DNA of 46,715 nt from a virus, in IMG/VR virus record IMGVR_UViG_3300025009_000167, positions 1 through 46,715 of that record. The stretch is one strand, 5' to 3'. Within the stretch, counting starts at the first letter, position 1. Every line of letters begins with the position of its first letter. Positions 29,469-37,938 of this stretch are shown here, piece by piece. The position numbers were made by a program, and so were the translations under genes. The notes below the pieces were generated by a model, which saw nothing but the letters and a program-made list of their open reading frames with translations, made no database searches and was not told the DNA's origin.

Positions 29469-31157
29469 TTACCACGCCGCGGCCGGCTTCTTGCGGCGCG
29501 CTAGTTCCGCGCCTTGCCGTTCCAAGAACTCGTTCTTTTGCTTAGACGTGAGCCAGTTAGGGGGATCAAGGGGCTTCCCTTTCTCATCCACCACTGGCCC
29601 CCGATAGGGGGGTTCCTTAACCTCTCCTGACTTAAGGCGATCTCCTACCTTTCCTGCGGTCTGCGCATAAATGTCGCCAAGCACGCCTAGTAGTCCTTCC
29701 GGGGACCCTTTCCCCCTGGCAAATCGGCCGATATCCCTGCTTATGTCGCCAATTGATTCTTGCCAGGGCTCCCGTGGCGACCCGCCGCCCATCTGCTCAC
29801 TGTAGGTGTCCCACCCCTTTGCCGTAGGTGGAGGGATGGGCTCGTCATCCATCTCAATCGGATGCCCACCCCTCTGCTTACTGTCGGAGCGCCAATCCAC
29901 TGACGATAGCCCAGAGTTGGCAAACAGATCATCCATCGAGGGCAACAGCTCCTTACTTCCTTGCTCATCCCACCCGGACATGTCAACCTCCGGCAGCCAG
30001 TCCTCCGGGGGTTTCTTCGCAGCATCGTTTATCTCCTGTTCTCTTTCGGTTCCCCGGTTCATCATGCCCTTCCAGTTTGGCGCCGGAGGCAGATAGTCCT
30101 TAAGTTGGCCGACAATATCCAGGTCAATAGGAATAAAGGCGGGTTCTATGGGCTTCAGTTCGTTCATGCGCCCCCGGTCCCAATTGCCCAGGTTTTTCAT
30201 GACGGTCTCTGCGCCCTGCCTAGTCATCATGTACGGCGCCAGCCTCTCGATTATCTCATACGGAGCCAGGATAGCCTCGCGCCACATGGTCGCCGCGTCC
30301 TTGTTGCGGTCCCACTCCGCTTTAGCCTCAGCCGTGCTACGGACTCCGGCAGCAATCTGGTCTTGCAAGAGATTGCGCTGTTCTGACAGGGACGGCCCAA
30401 GCACGTCGTCAGAGAACCATATGGCTTCCTCTGCCTTACTAATCTTCGCATCAACGGCCTTTAATTGAGCTTCGACAGACGTGATTCTTTTATCCAACTC
30501 GGTTGGGTCCGCATTATCCGGCAAGGCGTTGTACGCCGCTAGAAGCGCACTAAGCTTGGCCTCCAGTGAAGCCTTGAGGCCCTCCTGAATGGTGATGAAT
30601 TGTTCGGCGTTATTGACTAGGGCCTTACCGCGCTCTTCCTTGGGGCCAGCGGGGATCACGGGCCGCGGGCGTGTCGGTTTCTCGTCTCCCATCGTAGCGT
30701 CTCCTTTCGGCTCTCCTTTCGGCTCGGACGATCCCTTTGTACTCGAAGGCGGGCTTCCCCCTGCTAAGCGGCTGATCTTGCCGGCGTAGTCCTGGTCAGT
30801 GGCCCAGCCCTTACCTTGCAGGTACTTGGCGAAGTCGTAGGCATTAGTCTTGGGCGCATCCTTGTACCGCGGCGAGAGCATGTTGCGGGCCAACCGCTCA
30901 AAAGCTGCGCCAATGCTGGCGTCGGAGGCAAAGTCGGCCCTGGTGTTCACCCGCTTCCCCCCTTCAACTTCCCATGTAGGGTAGTTGCCCGAAGCCTCAC
31001 CGGGAAGAGCCTTTATCCCAAAGAGCGGTTTCTTGAGGTCTCCGCCCGTTTCGTTACGCGCCATGGCGATGAGCCAGGCGGCGGGAATACCTGTCTTCCG
31101 CTCTGTCTCTACCGCGTAGGGCCAGAGGGACTCAGTAAACCTGTCCTTCTCAGGCAA
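29469..31157 (-). CDS. Virion-associated peptidoglycan hydrolase (glucosaminidase/FlgJ-like), 562 aa
   Basis: The first 130 residues match the GH73-type glucosaminidase layout: FTESLWPYAVETERKTGIPA, WLIAMARNETGGD with the catalytic-region Glu, LFGIKALPGE, and YPTWEVEGGKRV. The end is KYLQGKGWATDQDYAGKI, where WATD..YA is a family hallmark. The remaining 430 residues form a coiled coil and a linker-like virion part. The likely role is local cell-wall digestion at DNA ejection. The start is TTG 31157, directly after the stop of the 53-aa gene, with GGAAGGG upstream. Confidence 0.8.
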   Translation of the reverse strand: MPEKDRFTESLWPYAVETERKTGIPAAWLIAMARNETGGDLKKPLFGIKALPGEASGNYPTWEVEGGKRVNTRADFASDASIGAAFERLARNMLSPRYKDAPKTNAYDFAKYLQGKGWATDQDYAGKISRLAGGSPPSSTKGSSEPKGEPKGDATMGDEKPTRPRPVIPAGPKEERGKALVNNAEQFITIQEGLKASLEAKLSALLAAYNALPDNADPTELDKRITSVEAQLKAVDAKISKAEEAIWFSDDVLGPSLSEQRNLLQDQIAAGVRSTAEAKAEWDRNKDAATMWREAILAPYEIIERLAPYMMTRQGAETVMKNLGNWDRGRMNELKPIEPAFIPIDLDIVGQLKDYLPPAPNWKGMMNRGTEREQEINDAAKKPPEDWLPEVDMSGWDEQGSKELLPSMDDLFANSGLSSVDWRSDSKQRGGHPIEMDDEPIPPPTAKGWDTYSEQMGGGSPREPWQESIGDISRDIGRFARGKGSPEGLLGVLGDIYAQTAGKVGDRLKSGEVKEPPYRGPVVDEKGKPLDPPNWLTSKQKNEFLERQGAELARRKKPAAAW

Positions 31158-31319
31158 CTACTTCTTGCCCTTCCTTGCAGGGAGGCCGCGCCGTGGAGTA
31201 GACGCGTACTCCTTCAATTGCTTCTCGCTCATGCCTGTTCGGGTGGGTTCCCCCTCACGGGCACGGGCTAGGTCCGCGCCCATCAGTTTTTGTTGCTGTT
31301 TCGACACAGAAGGCGACAT
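31158..31319 (-). CDS. DUF3008-like small phage protein, 53 aa
   Basis: MSPSVSKQQQKLMGADLARA, then GMSEKQLKEYASTPRRGLPA, then RKGKK. This matches the small family (SKxQQxxMGxxxAxxxG, Mxxxxlxxya) encoded near phage structural genes, function unknown. AAGGAG lies 9 nt upstream. Its stop directly abuts the TTG of the next gene. Confidence 0.75.
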   Translation of the reverse strand: MSPSVSKQQQKLMGADLARAREGEPTRTGMSEKQLKEYASTPRRGLPARKGKK

Positions 31320-31382
31320 GCGCTTTACTCCTTGCAGGCATCAAATTTTATACAGGTGAAGGTTGACTAAATTAGCTTGTTC

Positions 31383-31679
31383 TTACTTTTGGCTGGTGAC
31401 ATTTTGTTCCCCCATGTTCTTCAGATAGGAAATCTTCTTCACGGCCCGCATGGGTATCTGGATACAGTCGCAGCAGTTGAGAAGCTCGATGCCCACGCTG
31501 TGCGTAAGCGTTACCGACTTGGCGGTTTTCTTCACCAAATAGCCGACGGAGATGTGCTTCAAATGTTCGTCATTGAGGCCGCCATCGCACAGGGATTCGT
31601 AAGAATTCCACTTGCTTGTAACTACGCTATCTACCCACTCCACAAGAATGATATCGGGCGGCCATTTCTTGCTGCTCAT
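31383..31679 (-). CDS. Hypothetical protein, 98 aa
   Basis: MSSKKWPPDIILVEWVDSVV, then SVGYLVKKTAKSVTLTHSVG, CCDCIQIPMRAVKKI. The YLVKK-x-VTL-x and IPMRAVKKI pattern resembles small phage or host proteins with an SH3/Sm-like barrel. Start at ATG 31679 (TGATG with the upstream stop), after AAGGGG. A longer frame to 31874 is out-of-frame overlap and is rejected. Confidence 0.65.
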   Translation of the reverse strand: MSSKKWPPDIILVEWVDSVVTSKWNSYESLCDGGLNDEHLKHISVGYLVKKTAKSVTLTHSVGIELLNCCDCIQIPMRAVKKISYLKNMGEQNVTSQK

Positions 31680-31789
31680 CAGCACCCCTTCTTCAGCTTC
31701 TTCATGGCCTCCTGGTGCTCCTTCGGCGTCATGCCCTTGTGCTCCTTGGGCATGGACTTGGGCATATTCCCCATTTTGCCTGATTTCAT
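31679..31789 (-). CDS. Lys/Met-rich basic peptide, 36 aa
   Basis: MKSGKMGNMPKSMPKEHKGM, then TPKEHQEAMKKLKKGC. Comparable Met/Lys/His-rich small ORFs (KGMTPKEHxxxMKK) occur next to phage portal genes. Overlaps both neighbours by 1-4 nt (ATGA and TGATG), and a GGAGGG precedes it. Possibly binds packaged DNA; inferred from charge. Confidence 0.6.
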   Translation of the reverse strand: MKSGKMGNMPKSMPKEHKGMTPKEHQEAMKKLKKGC

Positions 31790-32097
31790 TCGACTTCCCT
31801 CCTAAGTTCTTGTGCTTGAAGCTTCTCCATCTCGTAGACCCACTCGCGAATATCCGTCTCGGGCCGTCCGGCAAACCGCTCCCGGCGCCGGAGTACTTCT
31901 TCTTGGAGGTCCGGCGGAAGGCTCATCAGTGGCGCCGATAGCAAGCGGTACTCCCATAGTTGTTCGTTTCGGGAGACCGGGGTGGCTCCCATGGGGTGCT
32001 GCCCGCCCTTGAGTTGCAACGCCATATGATCCGAGACCTCCCGCATCTTCTCTACCACGCGGTTGGTTATGCGGTCGTAGCGGTTCTCGGTCGCCAT
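31786..32097 (-). CDS. Hypothetical protein next to portal, 103 aa
   Basis: MATENRYDRITNRVVEKMRE, then SRNEQLWEYRLLSAPLMSLP. Helical and charged, with RRRERFAGRPETDIREW near the C-terminus. ATG 32097 follows AGGGG by 6 nt and lies 1 nt past the portal stop. Likely a connector-associated or early structural protein by position only. Confidence 0.6.
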   Translation of the reverse strand: MATENRYDRITNRVVEKMREVSDHMALQLKGGQHPMGATPVSRNEQLWEYRLLSAPLMSLPPDLQEEVLRRRERFAGRPETDIREWVYEMEKLQAQELRREVE

Positions 32098-32098
32098 T

Positions 32099-34141
32099 CT
32101 ATTCCCCTGGTATCCCGCCAGGGAGCATAAGGGTGCTGGGCTGCCTCTCCACCCCGGCGGGCCTTCCCCCTGGCGCCGGCGGCCCCCCCATGGGGGCCAT
32201 GCCAGGCATCGCTCCCTCAAGAGGCATGTTCAGGCCCGGCTCCGCAGCCAGGTTCTCCGGCGCGGGGACGCCTTCCATGCCGCCGCCAAAACCCGGCGGG
32301 GGAGGCCCTTGGCCAGCCTGCTCTTGGTCCAGCATTTCCTCCACGCCGGGAGGCAGGGGCATGGCAGCTAAGCGAGCCTTGCGCTCAGCTTCTTCTATCA
32401 CATCCAGTTCGTGAGATCGCTCCAGGGCTCGCTTAACCATAGCGTCAAAGAGCGGCCCCTGTCCGGCGTAAACCATGTCCTCGACCACTCGCTCTTCCAT
32501 GATTTCTTCGGGGTTGGGGATGTGCATACCATCTTCTAAGTACATCCGGCGGGGGATCCCGCCCCCCTGCCATTGCTGCATGAAGAAACTCCCCTCTGCA
32601 ATCCGGTTTGACGGCAAGAGCGGCACTATCCGAGCGGTGCAGGAATAGTAGCCAAAGATGTCCTTCGGCCCAAATCCGAGCCATCTCTTCTGTGGTTGGC
32701 CCCGGATCTTCCTTGGGGCATCTCCCAAGACGTACAACTTTTCCTTGATGACGTTCTCAATCAACCACCAGACGAACTTAGTCATCTCCTGAATGGCCAG
32801 CGATGCGTTGTCCCGGATCGGGTCATAGACCTGTCTTGCGGCGGTCATAAGTTGGTTTATGGCGTAGCCCGGTTGTTCTGGCCCCCCCATGCCCTTTAGC
32901 ACATTAGGTACCGCTTCCTTCAATTCTCCCAGCAGGAATTGGATCATCTCCGACAGGTCCTGGCCGACAGGTGGCGGGTTGACCCATCCCATATGCCACC
33001 CAGAAGGCATCCCCTTGAAGACCCCTGCCTTATAGGTGATCTCCGGCATAAGTTGGTTTTGGGCCTTTCCATCCGGCCCCGGCCTGACTGTAAGACCCGG
33101 TGTTCCCTGTGGGCCCTCGATGGTTCCCATGGGGTAGGCTGCCAAGTGAGCCCAGTTGTGCTTCATGGTCAGGAGCTCGTCCAGTTCCATTTCCTTATCC
33201 ACCATCTGCTCCACCACGCTCTCCGCCTGTTTCCATAGCATTTCCGTAGAGTTGGAGAGGCCGAAGAATGGGAAGTATGGGGTTCTGTGGTAGGCGTGCC
33301 CGAACTGTTTGAGGATGGTGTCGTCCGCCATATAGGAGACATGGTACGGGTTCCAGTGTTCAACGAACTGCTTTTCTTCCTCAGAGGAAGAGCCAGGGCG
33401 GTGGCCCTCCACATAAGGAGCGGAAACCTGAGACGGCAGGAATGTCCTGGTGCCTTCGTGATAGGTCAGCCCAAAGTCACTCTCGATACTAGTAACTGTA
33501 CGGGTAGTGACTTCGACGCACTCTCTCAGTCCGCCCTCGGTCATAAAGCCCCACCAGGTCCGGGGGTCCACCGCCTGCCATGCCAGTGGGATACGGCCCT
33601 GTTTGTAAAGCTCTCTGGATTCCGACAGGCTGGTCGACTCCTTCTCGTCCAATCGCCCAATGCGCTTGCCGAACATGGTCTTGGAGGTGGGGTAGTCGTG
33701 CCAGGTATGCGGGGTATAAACCATTTTCCAGATGCCCATCCCGAAGGTTACAGCATGGTCCATCCCGCCGCGGAAGGGCCGGAAGGGGAGTCGAGCAGAG
33801 TCCATATCTTCCAAAAGCGCCGTAGACCACTTTTCCCGCAGGGTAGCGTTCTCCTGCGCCGCCCGCCCTGGGCCCGAAGGTGTGACCGCGATGGTGGGCA
33901 TATTGATGGTCAGCGAGGACACGAGACGGCGCACAGTATCGGCCACGATGCGGACGCGGACCTCTTTGGTGGTGTTCTTGAAGCCGTCCGGGATGTTGAT
34001 GGGGTGATCGCCTATTCTGACCTGGGCGATTTTCTCCCAGCGCTTTCGCTGCGAGTCGGATTGCGAGATCGCCTCGTCACGTAGTCGCTGGATATGCCGT
34101 AGGCCGGGCGGCGCCGGTAGCGACGCTTCCTTTTTAGCCAT
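32099..34141 (-). CDS. Portal protein, 680 aa (podovirus type)
   Basis: Forms the dodecameric DNA gateway at the capsid vertex. Features include the N-terminal helical part, a wing/stem region (VVEQMVDKEMELDELLTMKH; NPPPVGQDLSEMIQFLLGEL), the long helix with EQPGYAINQLMTAARQVYDP typical of portal crowns, and a Pro/Gly/Met-rich C-terminal tail. About 680 residues is a usual size for portals of short-tailed phages. It follows the terminase operon after a terminator, giving separate control. The start is ATG 34141 (MAKK); the Shine-Dalgarno is poorly placed, either GAGG 11 nt upstream or AAGAAGG directly at the ATG. Confidence 0.85.
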   Translation of the reverse strand: MAKKEASLPAPPGLRHIQRLRDEAISQSDSQRKRWEKIAQVRIGDHPINIPDGFKNTTKEVRVRIVADTVRRLVSSLTINMPTIAVTPSGPGRAAQENATLREKWSTALLEDMDSARLPFRPFRGGMDHAVTFGMGIWKMVYTPHTWHDYPTSKTMFGKRIGRLDEKESTSLSESRELYKQGRIPLAWQAVDPRTWWGFMTEGGLRECVEVTTRTVTSIESDFGLTYHEGTRTFLPSQVSAPYVEGHRPGSSSEEEKQFVEHWNPYHVSYMADDTILKQFGHAYHRTPYFPFFGLSNSTEMLWKQAESVVEQMVDKEMELDELLTMKHNWAHLAAYPMGTIEGPQGTPGLTVRPGPDGKAQNQLMPEITYKAGVFKGMPSGWHMGWVNPPPVGQDLSEMIQFLLGELKEAVPNVLKGMGGPEQPGYAINQLMTAARQVYDPIRDNASLAIQEMTKFVWWLIENVIKEKLYVLGDAPRKIRGQPQKRWLGFGPKDIFGYYSCTARIVPLLPSNRIAEGSFFMQQWQGGGIPRRMYLEDGMHIPNPEEIMEERVVEDMVYAGQGPLFDAMVKRALERSHELDVIEEAERKARLAAMPLPPGVEEMLDQEQAGQGPPPPGFGGGMEGVPAPENLAAEPGLNMPLEGAMPGMAPMGGPPAPGGRPAGVERQPSTLMLPGGIPGE

Positions 34142-34158
34142 CCTTCTTCAAACCTCGC

Positions 34159-34212
34159 AAAAGAGAAAAGGGGTTATCATACATGATAACCCCTCACGAA
34201 CACGAACGGGGC
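34159..34212 (-). terminator. Intrinsic terminator/attenuator with conserved 23-nt leader
   Basis: On the minus strand an 11-bp stem (AGGGGTTATCA with TGATAACCCCT) has a 4-nt loop and is followed by TTTTCTCTTTT. The 23 nt entering it (34190-34212) are identical to those before the 20334-20374 terminator. Lies between the terminase block and portal. The interval 34213-34288 shows nothing further. Confidence 0.8.
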
Positions 34213-34288
34213 AAGCGTTTATTCGGTTGTCAGGCCCCTGCCTTTGTTAGCTACTATACTACGAGGACAGCATCCTGTCTACCTCTGC

Positions 34289-34528
34289 CTACTCGCCCGG
34301 CGTCCCCAAACTTCCCATCTTCTGCTCTTGCCATGACCTTTCCTCGTCAGAGCGGACGATCATGGCTAACAGGCGCCGCATAACACGGGCGCGGCCCTTG
34401 CCATGATAACGGGCCTTTGCGATGACTTCCTCAAGAAGAGCATCCATGTCTCTCCCGTCAGCTTCCCCCTCGTGGGGGGGCCATGGGTGCTTTGGCTGTG
34501 TCCGGCGCACATCCTCTTCAAATTTCAA
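34289..34528 (-). CDS. Hypothetical protein, 79 aa
   Basis: Starts at a TTG that overlaps the end of the upstream gene; reads KFEEDVRRTQPKHPWPPHEG, then LLEEVIAKARYHGKGRARVM. Basic helical C-terminal half. No family recognised. Last gene before the terminator in front of portal. The TTG start is uncertain. Confidence 0.5.
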   Translation of the reverse strand: MKFEEDVRRTQPKHPWPPHEGEADGRDMDALLEEVIAKARYHGKGRARVMRRLLAMIVRSDEERSWQEQKMGSLGTPGE

Positions 34529-34721
34529 TATCGGCCTCCAGTTGGAGCCTAATCCTCATCTGCTCCATCCACTCATGCATCTCTCGAACGTCCTGCAACC
34601 GTAGCTCAAACGAGCGAAGTTGCTTAAAAACCCTTCGCAAGTCTTCTGCGGTCAGGGTCTTCCCCGGTTCGCCCCGAATGGCATCCACGTCGTCCTTACT
34701 CAAGTCTAACATCAATGTCAT
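34518..34721 (-). CDS. Small coiled-coil protein, 67 aa
   Basis: MTLMLDLSKDDVDAIRGEPG, then LTAEDLRRVFKQLRSFELRL, then a Met/Glu-rich helix. It overlaps the terminase large gene by 26 nt. ATG 34721 has GGAG 5 nt upstream; ATG 34712 is an alternative. Upstream sequence in this frame is a shadow of the terminase gene and is rejected. Unknown role near packaging. Confidence 0.6.
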   Translation of the reverse strand: MTLMLDLSKDDVDAIRGEPGKTLTAEDLRRVFKQLRSFELRLQDVREMHEWMEQMRIRLQLEADIEI

Positions 34722-36141
34722 AAATCTCCAATACAGCAGCCAGGCGCAAAAGAGCCTGTGACATGGCATCGCATTGATCGGCATGTGCCCCATTCGGGAA
34801 TGAAGCGCATTCCTCAATGAACCCATCCACCCATGGGGCGGTGGCCGGGGCGGGAAGCCAAACGTTACCGGCCTCGATCTGAGGGGAGACGGCGGCGACC
34901 CTGGCCTCCTTGCCTCCTTTAGGGTTGACCGCAATAAGCCCTTCGATCTTCTGGCGCAGGGTGTCGATGACCGCCGGCCCGTTAGCCTTGTCCTCGACGA
35001 ACTTAGCGTAGGCTGTGGGCCAGGCAACCGACATAGCCATTACGGCCTTGACCGTCTCGGGAAAGTCCCGCCTAGCGCGGTCCTGGTCCAGGAGATACTT
35101 GTTAGCGCCGATTCTCCCCCAGACCTGCCCAACCACATAGTCGGAGTCCGTAGTCTTCTTGAAGGCCATGTCCCAAGATTGTACAATTTCATCAAAGGTG
35201 TTCAGGGCGGGGCGTTCCTTATAGAAGCGCCACCAGGCCCGTTTGATCTTTCCTCCCTCAGCAGGAGACGGGCGCTGTTGAATCTGCCCCGCGTAGCGGT
35301 ACTCCCCAAGCGCAGCCCGCAGGCTCTTGGTGGCAGCAGGCCCCACCTTGGCAGGCCATAGCAACTCCCCCTCATAGGTGCGCCAGTCCTTCCAACCGGT
35401 CTCCAGCACGACGCATTGTCGCTTGGGCTCATACTCTCCCGGCAACATGAGGTGTACCCATCCGCCCTGGGCCAGCAGATGTCCGCTAAGGTCCTGTTCG
35501 TGGACTCTCTGCCCGATGATGACGGCCCGGCCGGTTTCCAGATCGTTGAACCGGGTGGTCATGGTGCCGTCCCACCAGTCTATGGTGGCCTTGCGAATGG
35601 GCTCGGACTCCCCCTGATTGGTGTCGTGGGCGTCGTCTACGCATAGAAAATCCCCCCCCTGCCCTGTAACCCCTGCCTCAACTGATGTACAGAGGCGATA
35701 GCCGGTCTTGTCGTTCTCGTAGACGCTCTTGAGGTTCTGATCCCCGGTGAGCTGGTAGACGTGCCCCCACCTGTCCTGATACCAAGGACTCCCGATAACC
35801 CGCCGACACTTGAGGCTGTCCCGAATGGCCAGAGGCATGGCATAAGACGCAAAGAGCCACCTGATCTCAGGATCCGTGGCCCAAGCCCAGGTTGGCCAGA
35901 ACACGGAGACCAGAAGAGATTTGCCATACCTGGGGGGGATATTGATCAGAAGCCGGCGTATCTGCCCGACGGTGACGGCCTCAAGGTGCTCGCAGATAGC
36001 GTCAATATGATAGCCCGGCACAAACGGGCGCCCAGGTTCAACTACGTGCCACGCCTGAGTGACGTAATCCCGCAGAGACTTCTCCGCAATGAGCGTCTGC
36101 ACAGCCTCCAGTGAGGGCTTGTCCTGGACCGACAGGGGCAC
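34696..36141 (-). CDS. terL: Terminase large subunit
   Basis: The ATP-driven DNA packaging motor and nuclease, 481 aa. Walker A is PPRYGKS (69-75) and Walker B FLCVDD (Asp169-170), with a coupling motif around IIGQRVHEQD. The RuvC-like nuclease has Asp324 in QSWDMAFK, TTDSDYVVG, Glu383 in FVEDKANG and Asp in HADQCDAMSQ. Starts with GTG 36141, sharing one base with the upstream stop (TAGTG). Unlike most phages, six small genes and a regulatory gap separate it from the small subunit. Confidence 0.92.
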   Translation of the reverse strand: MPLSVQDKPSLEAVQTLIAEKSLRDYVTQAWHVVEPGRPFVPGYHIDAICEHLEAVTVGQIRRLLINIPPRYGKSLLVSVFWPTWAWATDPEIRWLFASYAMPLAIRDSLKCRRVIGSPWYQDRWGHVYQLTGDQNLKSVYENDKTGYRLCTSVEAGVTGQGGDFLCVDDAHDTNQGESEPIRKATIDWWDGTMTTRFNDLETGRAVIIGQRVHEQDLSGHLLAQGGWVHLMLPGEYEPKRQCVVLETGWKDWRTYEGELLWPAKVGPAATKSLRAALGEYRYAGQIQQRPSPAEGGKIKRAWWRFYKERPALNTFDEIVQSWDMAFKKTTDSDYVVGQVWGRIGANKYLLDQDRARRDFPETVKAVMAMSVAWPTAYAKFVEDKANGPAVIDTLRQKIEGLIAVNPKGGKEARVAAVSPQIEAGNVWLPAPATAPWVDGFIEECASFPNGAHADQCDAMSQALLRLAAVLEIYDIDVRLE

Positions 36142-36566
36142 TATGCCTCCTTGTCCTTCATAAAGTCAAGGAAGTAGGCCAAATGGTTCTCAGACCCTCG
36201 CAAGGACCCCTCCAGTTCTTCCAATCTGTCGCACACCTCCTCGGGAACGGCGTTTATTGGGTAGAACGCCTGAACGAGTTCATACAAACTGGCGTGTATT
36301 AGGCTTAAGTCAGTACTCCTTCCGCCAATGTTGCCAGGAGAACTTCCATTCTCTCGCAAGAAAAGGCTGAAGGTCATTTCTCTGCTCCTTTCAGGGTTCA
36401 TAACTAGTCGGGTCAGATACCAGTAACAATAGTCACACTCCTTCTCCACGGTTATGACGGCTATGTCACCTCTGTTCCATCCATACTTAGAACAAAAGGC
36501 TTCAATCAGGTCAGCGCGCGGGCACTGTTTTCGTTCTAGATCAGTGATGAAGTAAAAGGACGCCAT
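36141..36566 (-). CDS. Hypothetical protein, 141 aa
   Basis: MASFYFITDLERKQCPRADL, then KYGWNRGDIAVITVEKECDY, CYWYLTRLVMNPE. Predicted mixed alpha/beta; the C-terminal half is helical and acidic. Start at ATG 36566 with AGGG upstream; a TTG 9 nt earlier is possible. Directly precedes terL with a 1-nt overlap. Not recognised. Confidence 0.6.
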   Translation of the reverse strand: MASFYFITDLERKQCPRADLIEAFCSKYGWNRGDIAVITVEKECDYCYWYLTRLVMNPERSREMTFSLFLRENGSSPGNIGGRSTDLSLIHASLYELVQAFYPINAVPEEVCDRLEELEGSLRGSENHLAYFLDFMKDKEA

Positions 36567-36590
36567 GTGTAGCAACCCTACAGATCACTG

Positions 36591-36920
36591 TCAAGCGAGG
36601 TCGCTTAGACAGGCTTGAAGCCGCGCGATGATGAGGTCCCTCTCCCATGACTCCCCTGCAACGTGTTCCGGCAATACTATCGCATTGGATAGCGGTTGTA
36701 TGCCAGGCGCATAGGCCGGGAAGGACTCATGCTCCAAATAGACCACAAGGAAGTTGAAGCCAGTTGTCTCAAGCCCTACAAGACGGGCATCTTGTGGGAC
36801 AACAAGAACTGAGGGGTGTCGGATTCCCGCCAGCATAACGCATAGAGCCTCGCTGGATATACAGATGGCCCGTAAGTGTCGGTTAGACATCGTGTTGCCC
36901 TTCATGTACGAATATGTCAT
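36591..36920 (-). CDS. Hypothetical protein, 109 aa
   Basis: Contains hydrophobic strands (HLRAICISSEALCVMLAGIR, then SVLVVPQDARLVGLETTGFN, FLVVYLEHESFP), a small alpha/beta protein. ATG 36920 overlaps the upstream stop as ATGA; the in-frame ATG at 36890 has AAGGG at good distance and could be the true start. Function unknown. Confidence 0.6.
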   Translation of the reverse strand: MTYSYMKGNTMSNRHLRAICISSEALCVMLAGIRHPSVLVVPQDARLVGLETTGFNFLVVYLEHESFPAYAPGIQPLSNAIVLPEHVAGESWERDLIIARLQACLSDLA

Positions 36921-37231
36921 CCAAACGTCACCCCCATACGCCCATGCTCACCCTGGACGATTATATCAGGACCCTCTGTCGAAGCCGTAACCCTCATGCC
37001 ATATATCCGTATGGCCTCAGCATCATCCCCGTGAAACGCGTATGGAGACTGGACCAGGGGGACCGACCCTGTCGCTATCCCACAAGCCATTAACTCTCCC
37101 CATAAAAAGGGCAGCAACCTGATCCTCAGCGCCACATGTTGTGGCACCTCAACATAAACCTCCACAAAGCGCAGACGCAGAGACCCAATCTCTCCCAACA
37201 AAGAACCCCAACCCCCAGATACCTCAGCCAA
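36917..37231 (-). CDS. Hypothetical protein, 104 aa
   Basis: Reads VEVYVEVPQHVALRIRLLPF and continues with EAIRIYGMRVTASTEGPDII, a beta-rich protein. It begins at TTG 37231 immediately after a TGA in the same frame; the start is uncertain. The DNA just before it (37231-37250) repeats the 3' end of this same gene (GTGACGTTTGG plus TGA), a sign of duplication and deletion. Confidence 0.55.
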   Translation of the reverse strand: MAEVSGGWGSLLGEIGSLRLRFVEVYVEVPQHVALRIRLLPFLWGELMACGIATGSVPLVQSPYAFHGDDAEAIRIYGMRVTASTEGPDIIVQGEHGRMGVTFG

Positions 37232-37257
37232 ACGTCACTGCCATCATCACCGTCGCA

Positions 37258-37689
37258 TCAAATACATCGCTTAATATCAGCCTTGACCTTGCGCAGCTCC
37301 CTGGCGGTGAACCGCGGTTTGGACCGCTCTTCGGCTAGAAACTGTTTGAGGGTTTTGTGCTCGTGGACAGTTGGCGGGAGGCTGGCGACCTGCCTAGCGA
37401 TAGACGCGGCCCACTTCTCGCCCTTGACCTTGTGCGGGAGTACATAATAGTCGCGCCGACCTTTTCGGATAACCAGAAGAACCCCCAGCGAGGCAAGTCG
37501 GCGTACATGAATCCCTACGGTTCGCTGACTACTCCCGGCCCGAAGCCCTATCGCCTCCTGGCTTGGGAAGCACCCGGTATTGTTCCCGTAAGAGAAAGAG
37601 CATATCGCCCAAAAGGTATTCTTCAGTCCAGGCGTCAGGGCTTCCAACGCCAGGTAGTCAACCACCAAAGGGACCCATCCTGGCGTCAA
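37258..37689 (-). CDS. Winged-helix/HTH replication-initiator-like protein, 143 aa
   Basis: The N-terminal 90 residues match the HTH_36 type seen in replication initiators and primosomal proteins: KNTFWAICSFSYGNNTGCFP, then SQEAIGLRAGSSQRTVGIHV, RRLASLGVLLV. The C-terminal part is basic and helical. TTG 37689 overlaps the TGA of the 48-aa gene as TTGA, so coupling supports this rare start. It might bind an origin or regulate early genes. Confidence 0.75.
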   Translation of the reverse strand: MTPGWVPLVVDYLALEALTPGLKNTFWAICSFSYGNNTGCFPSQEAIGLRAGSSQRTVGIHVRRLASLGVLLVIRKGRRDYYVLPHKVKGEKWAASIARQVASLPPTVHEHKTLKQFLAEERSKPRFTARELRKVKADIKRCI

Positions 37690-37832
37690 GGCCAGCCGCG
37701 GACCTTCTTATACGGCAACGCACCGTTGACGGCCTTGCCCGCGACCATGTCCCTGATGTCCCGCAACACACGTTGTACGCCCTCCTCCGGGATGTCGGTA
37801 TGTTGTCGGATTTGCCACTCAACAAACCTCAT
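37686..37832 (-). CDS. Small hypothetical protein, 48 aa
   Basis: MRFVEWQIRQHTDIPEEGVQ, then RVLRDIRDMVAGKAVNGALP, then YKKVRGWP. Strong GGAGGAGCAGGAG immediately upstream of ATG 37832. Its stop overlaps the TTG of the HTH gene (TTGA). It heads the operon that runs to terL. Not recognised. Confidence 0.7.
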   Translation of the reverse strand: MRFVEWQIRQHTDIPEEGVQRVLRDIRDMVAGKAVNGALPYKKVRGWP

Positions 37833-37908
37833 CTCCTGCTCCTCCGTCCACCCGCCGCTGTTTCAAAAATCCCCCTATAACCCCCTTATGTTATTAGTGC
37901 GCAGTTCC

Positions 37909-37938
37909 GTGTACATATTAGCTTTGAATCTTGTACAC
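37909..37938. promoter_or_regulatory. Inverted repeat, operator-like
   Basis: GTGTACA at 37909-37915 and TGTACAC at 37932-37938 form a perfect 7-bp dyad 16 nt apart. TAATAT (minus strand) lies just inside one arm. Likely a control site for the leftward operon beginning at 37832. Confidence 0.45.

Noticed and set aside
34723-35027. N-terminal extension of the 67-aa gene within terL
   Set aside because: Ser/Arg/Pro-rich out-of-frame reading of terL; the real start has GGAG at 34721.
36589-36594. TTGACA upstream of the 141-aa gene as a promoter
   Set aside because: The sequence 17 bp on (TACACA) is a poor -10 box and overlaps the start codon; genes here are in a coupled operon.
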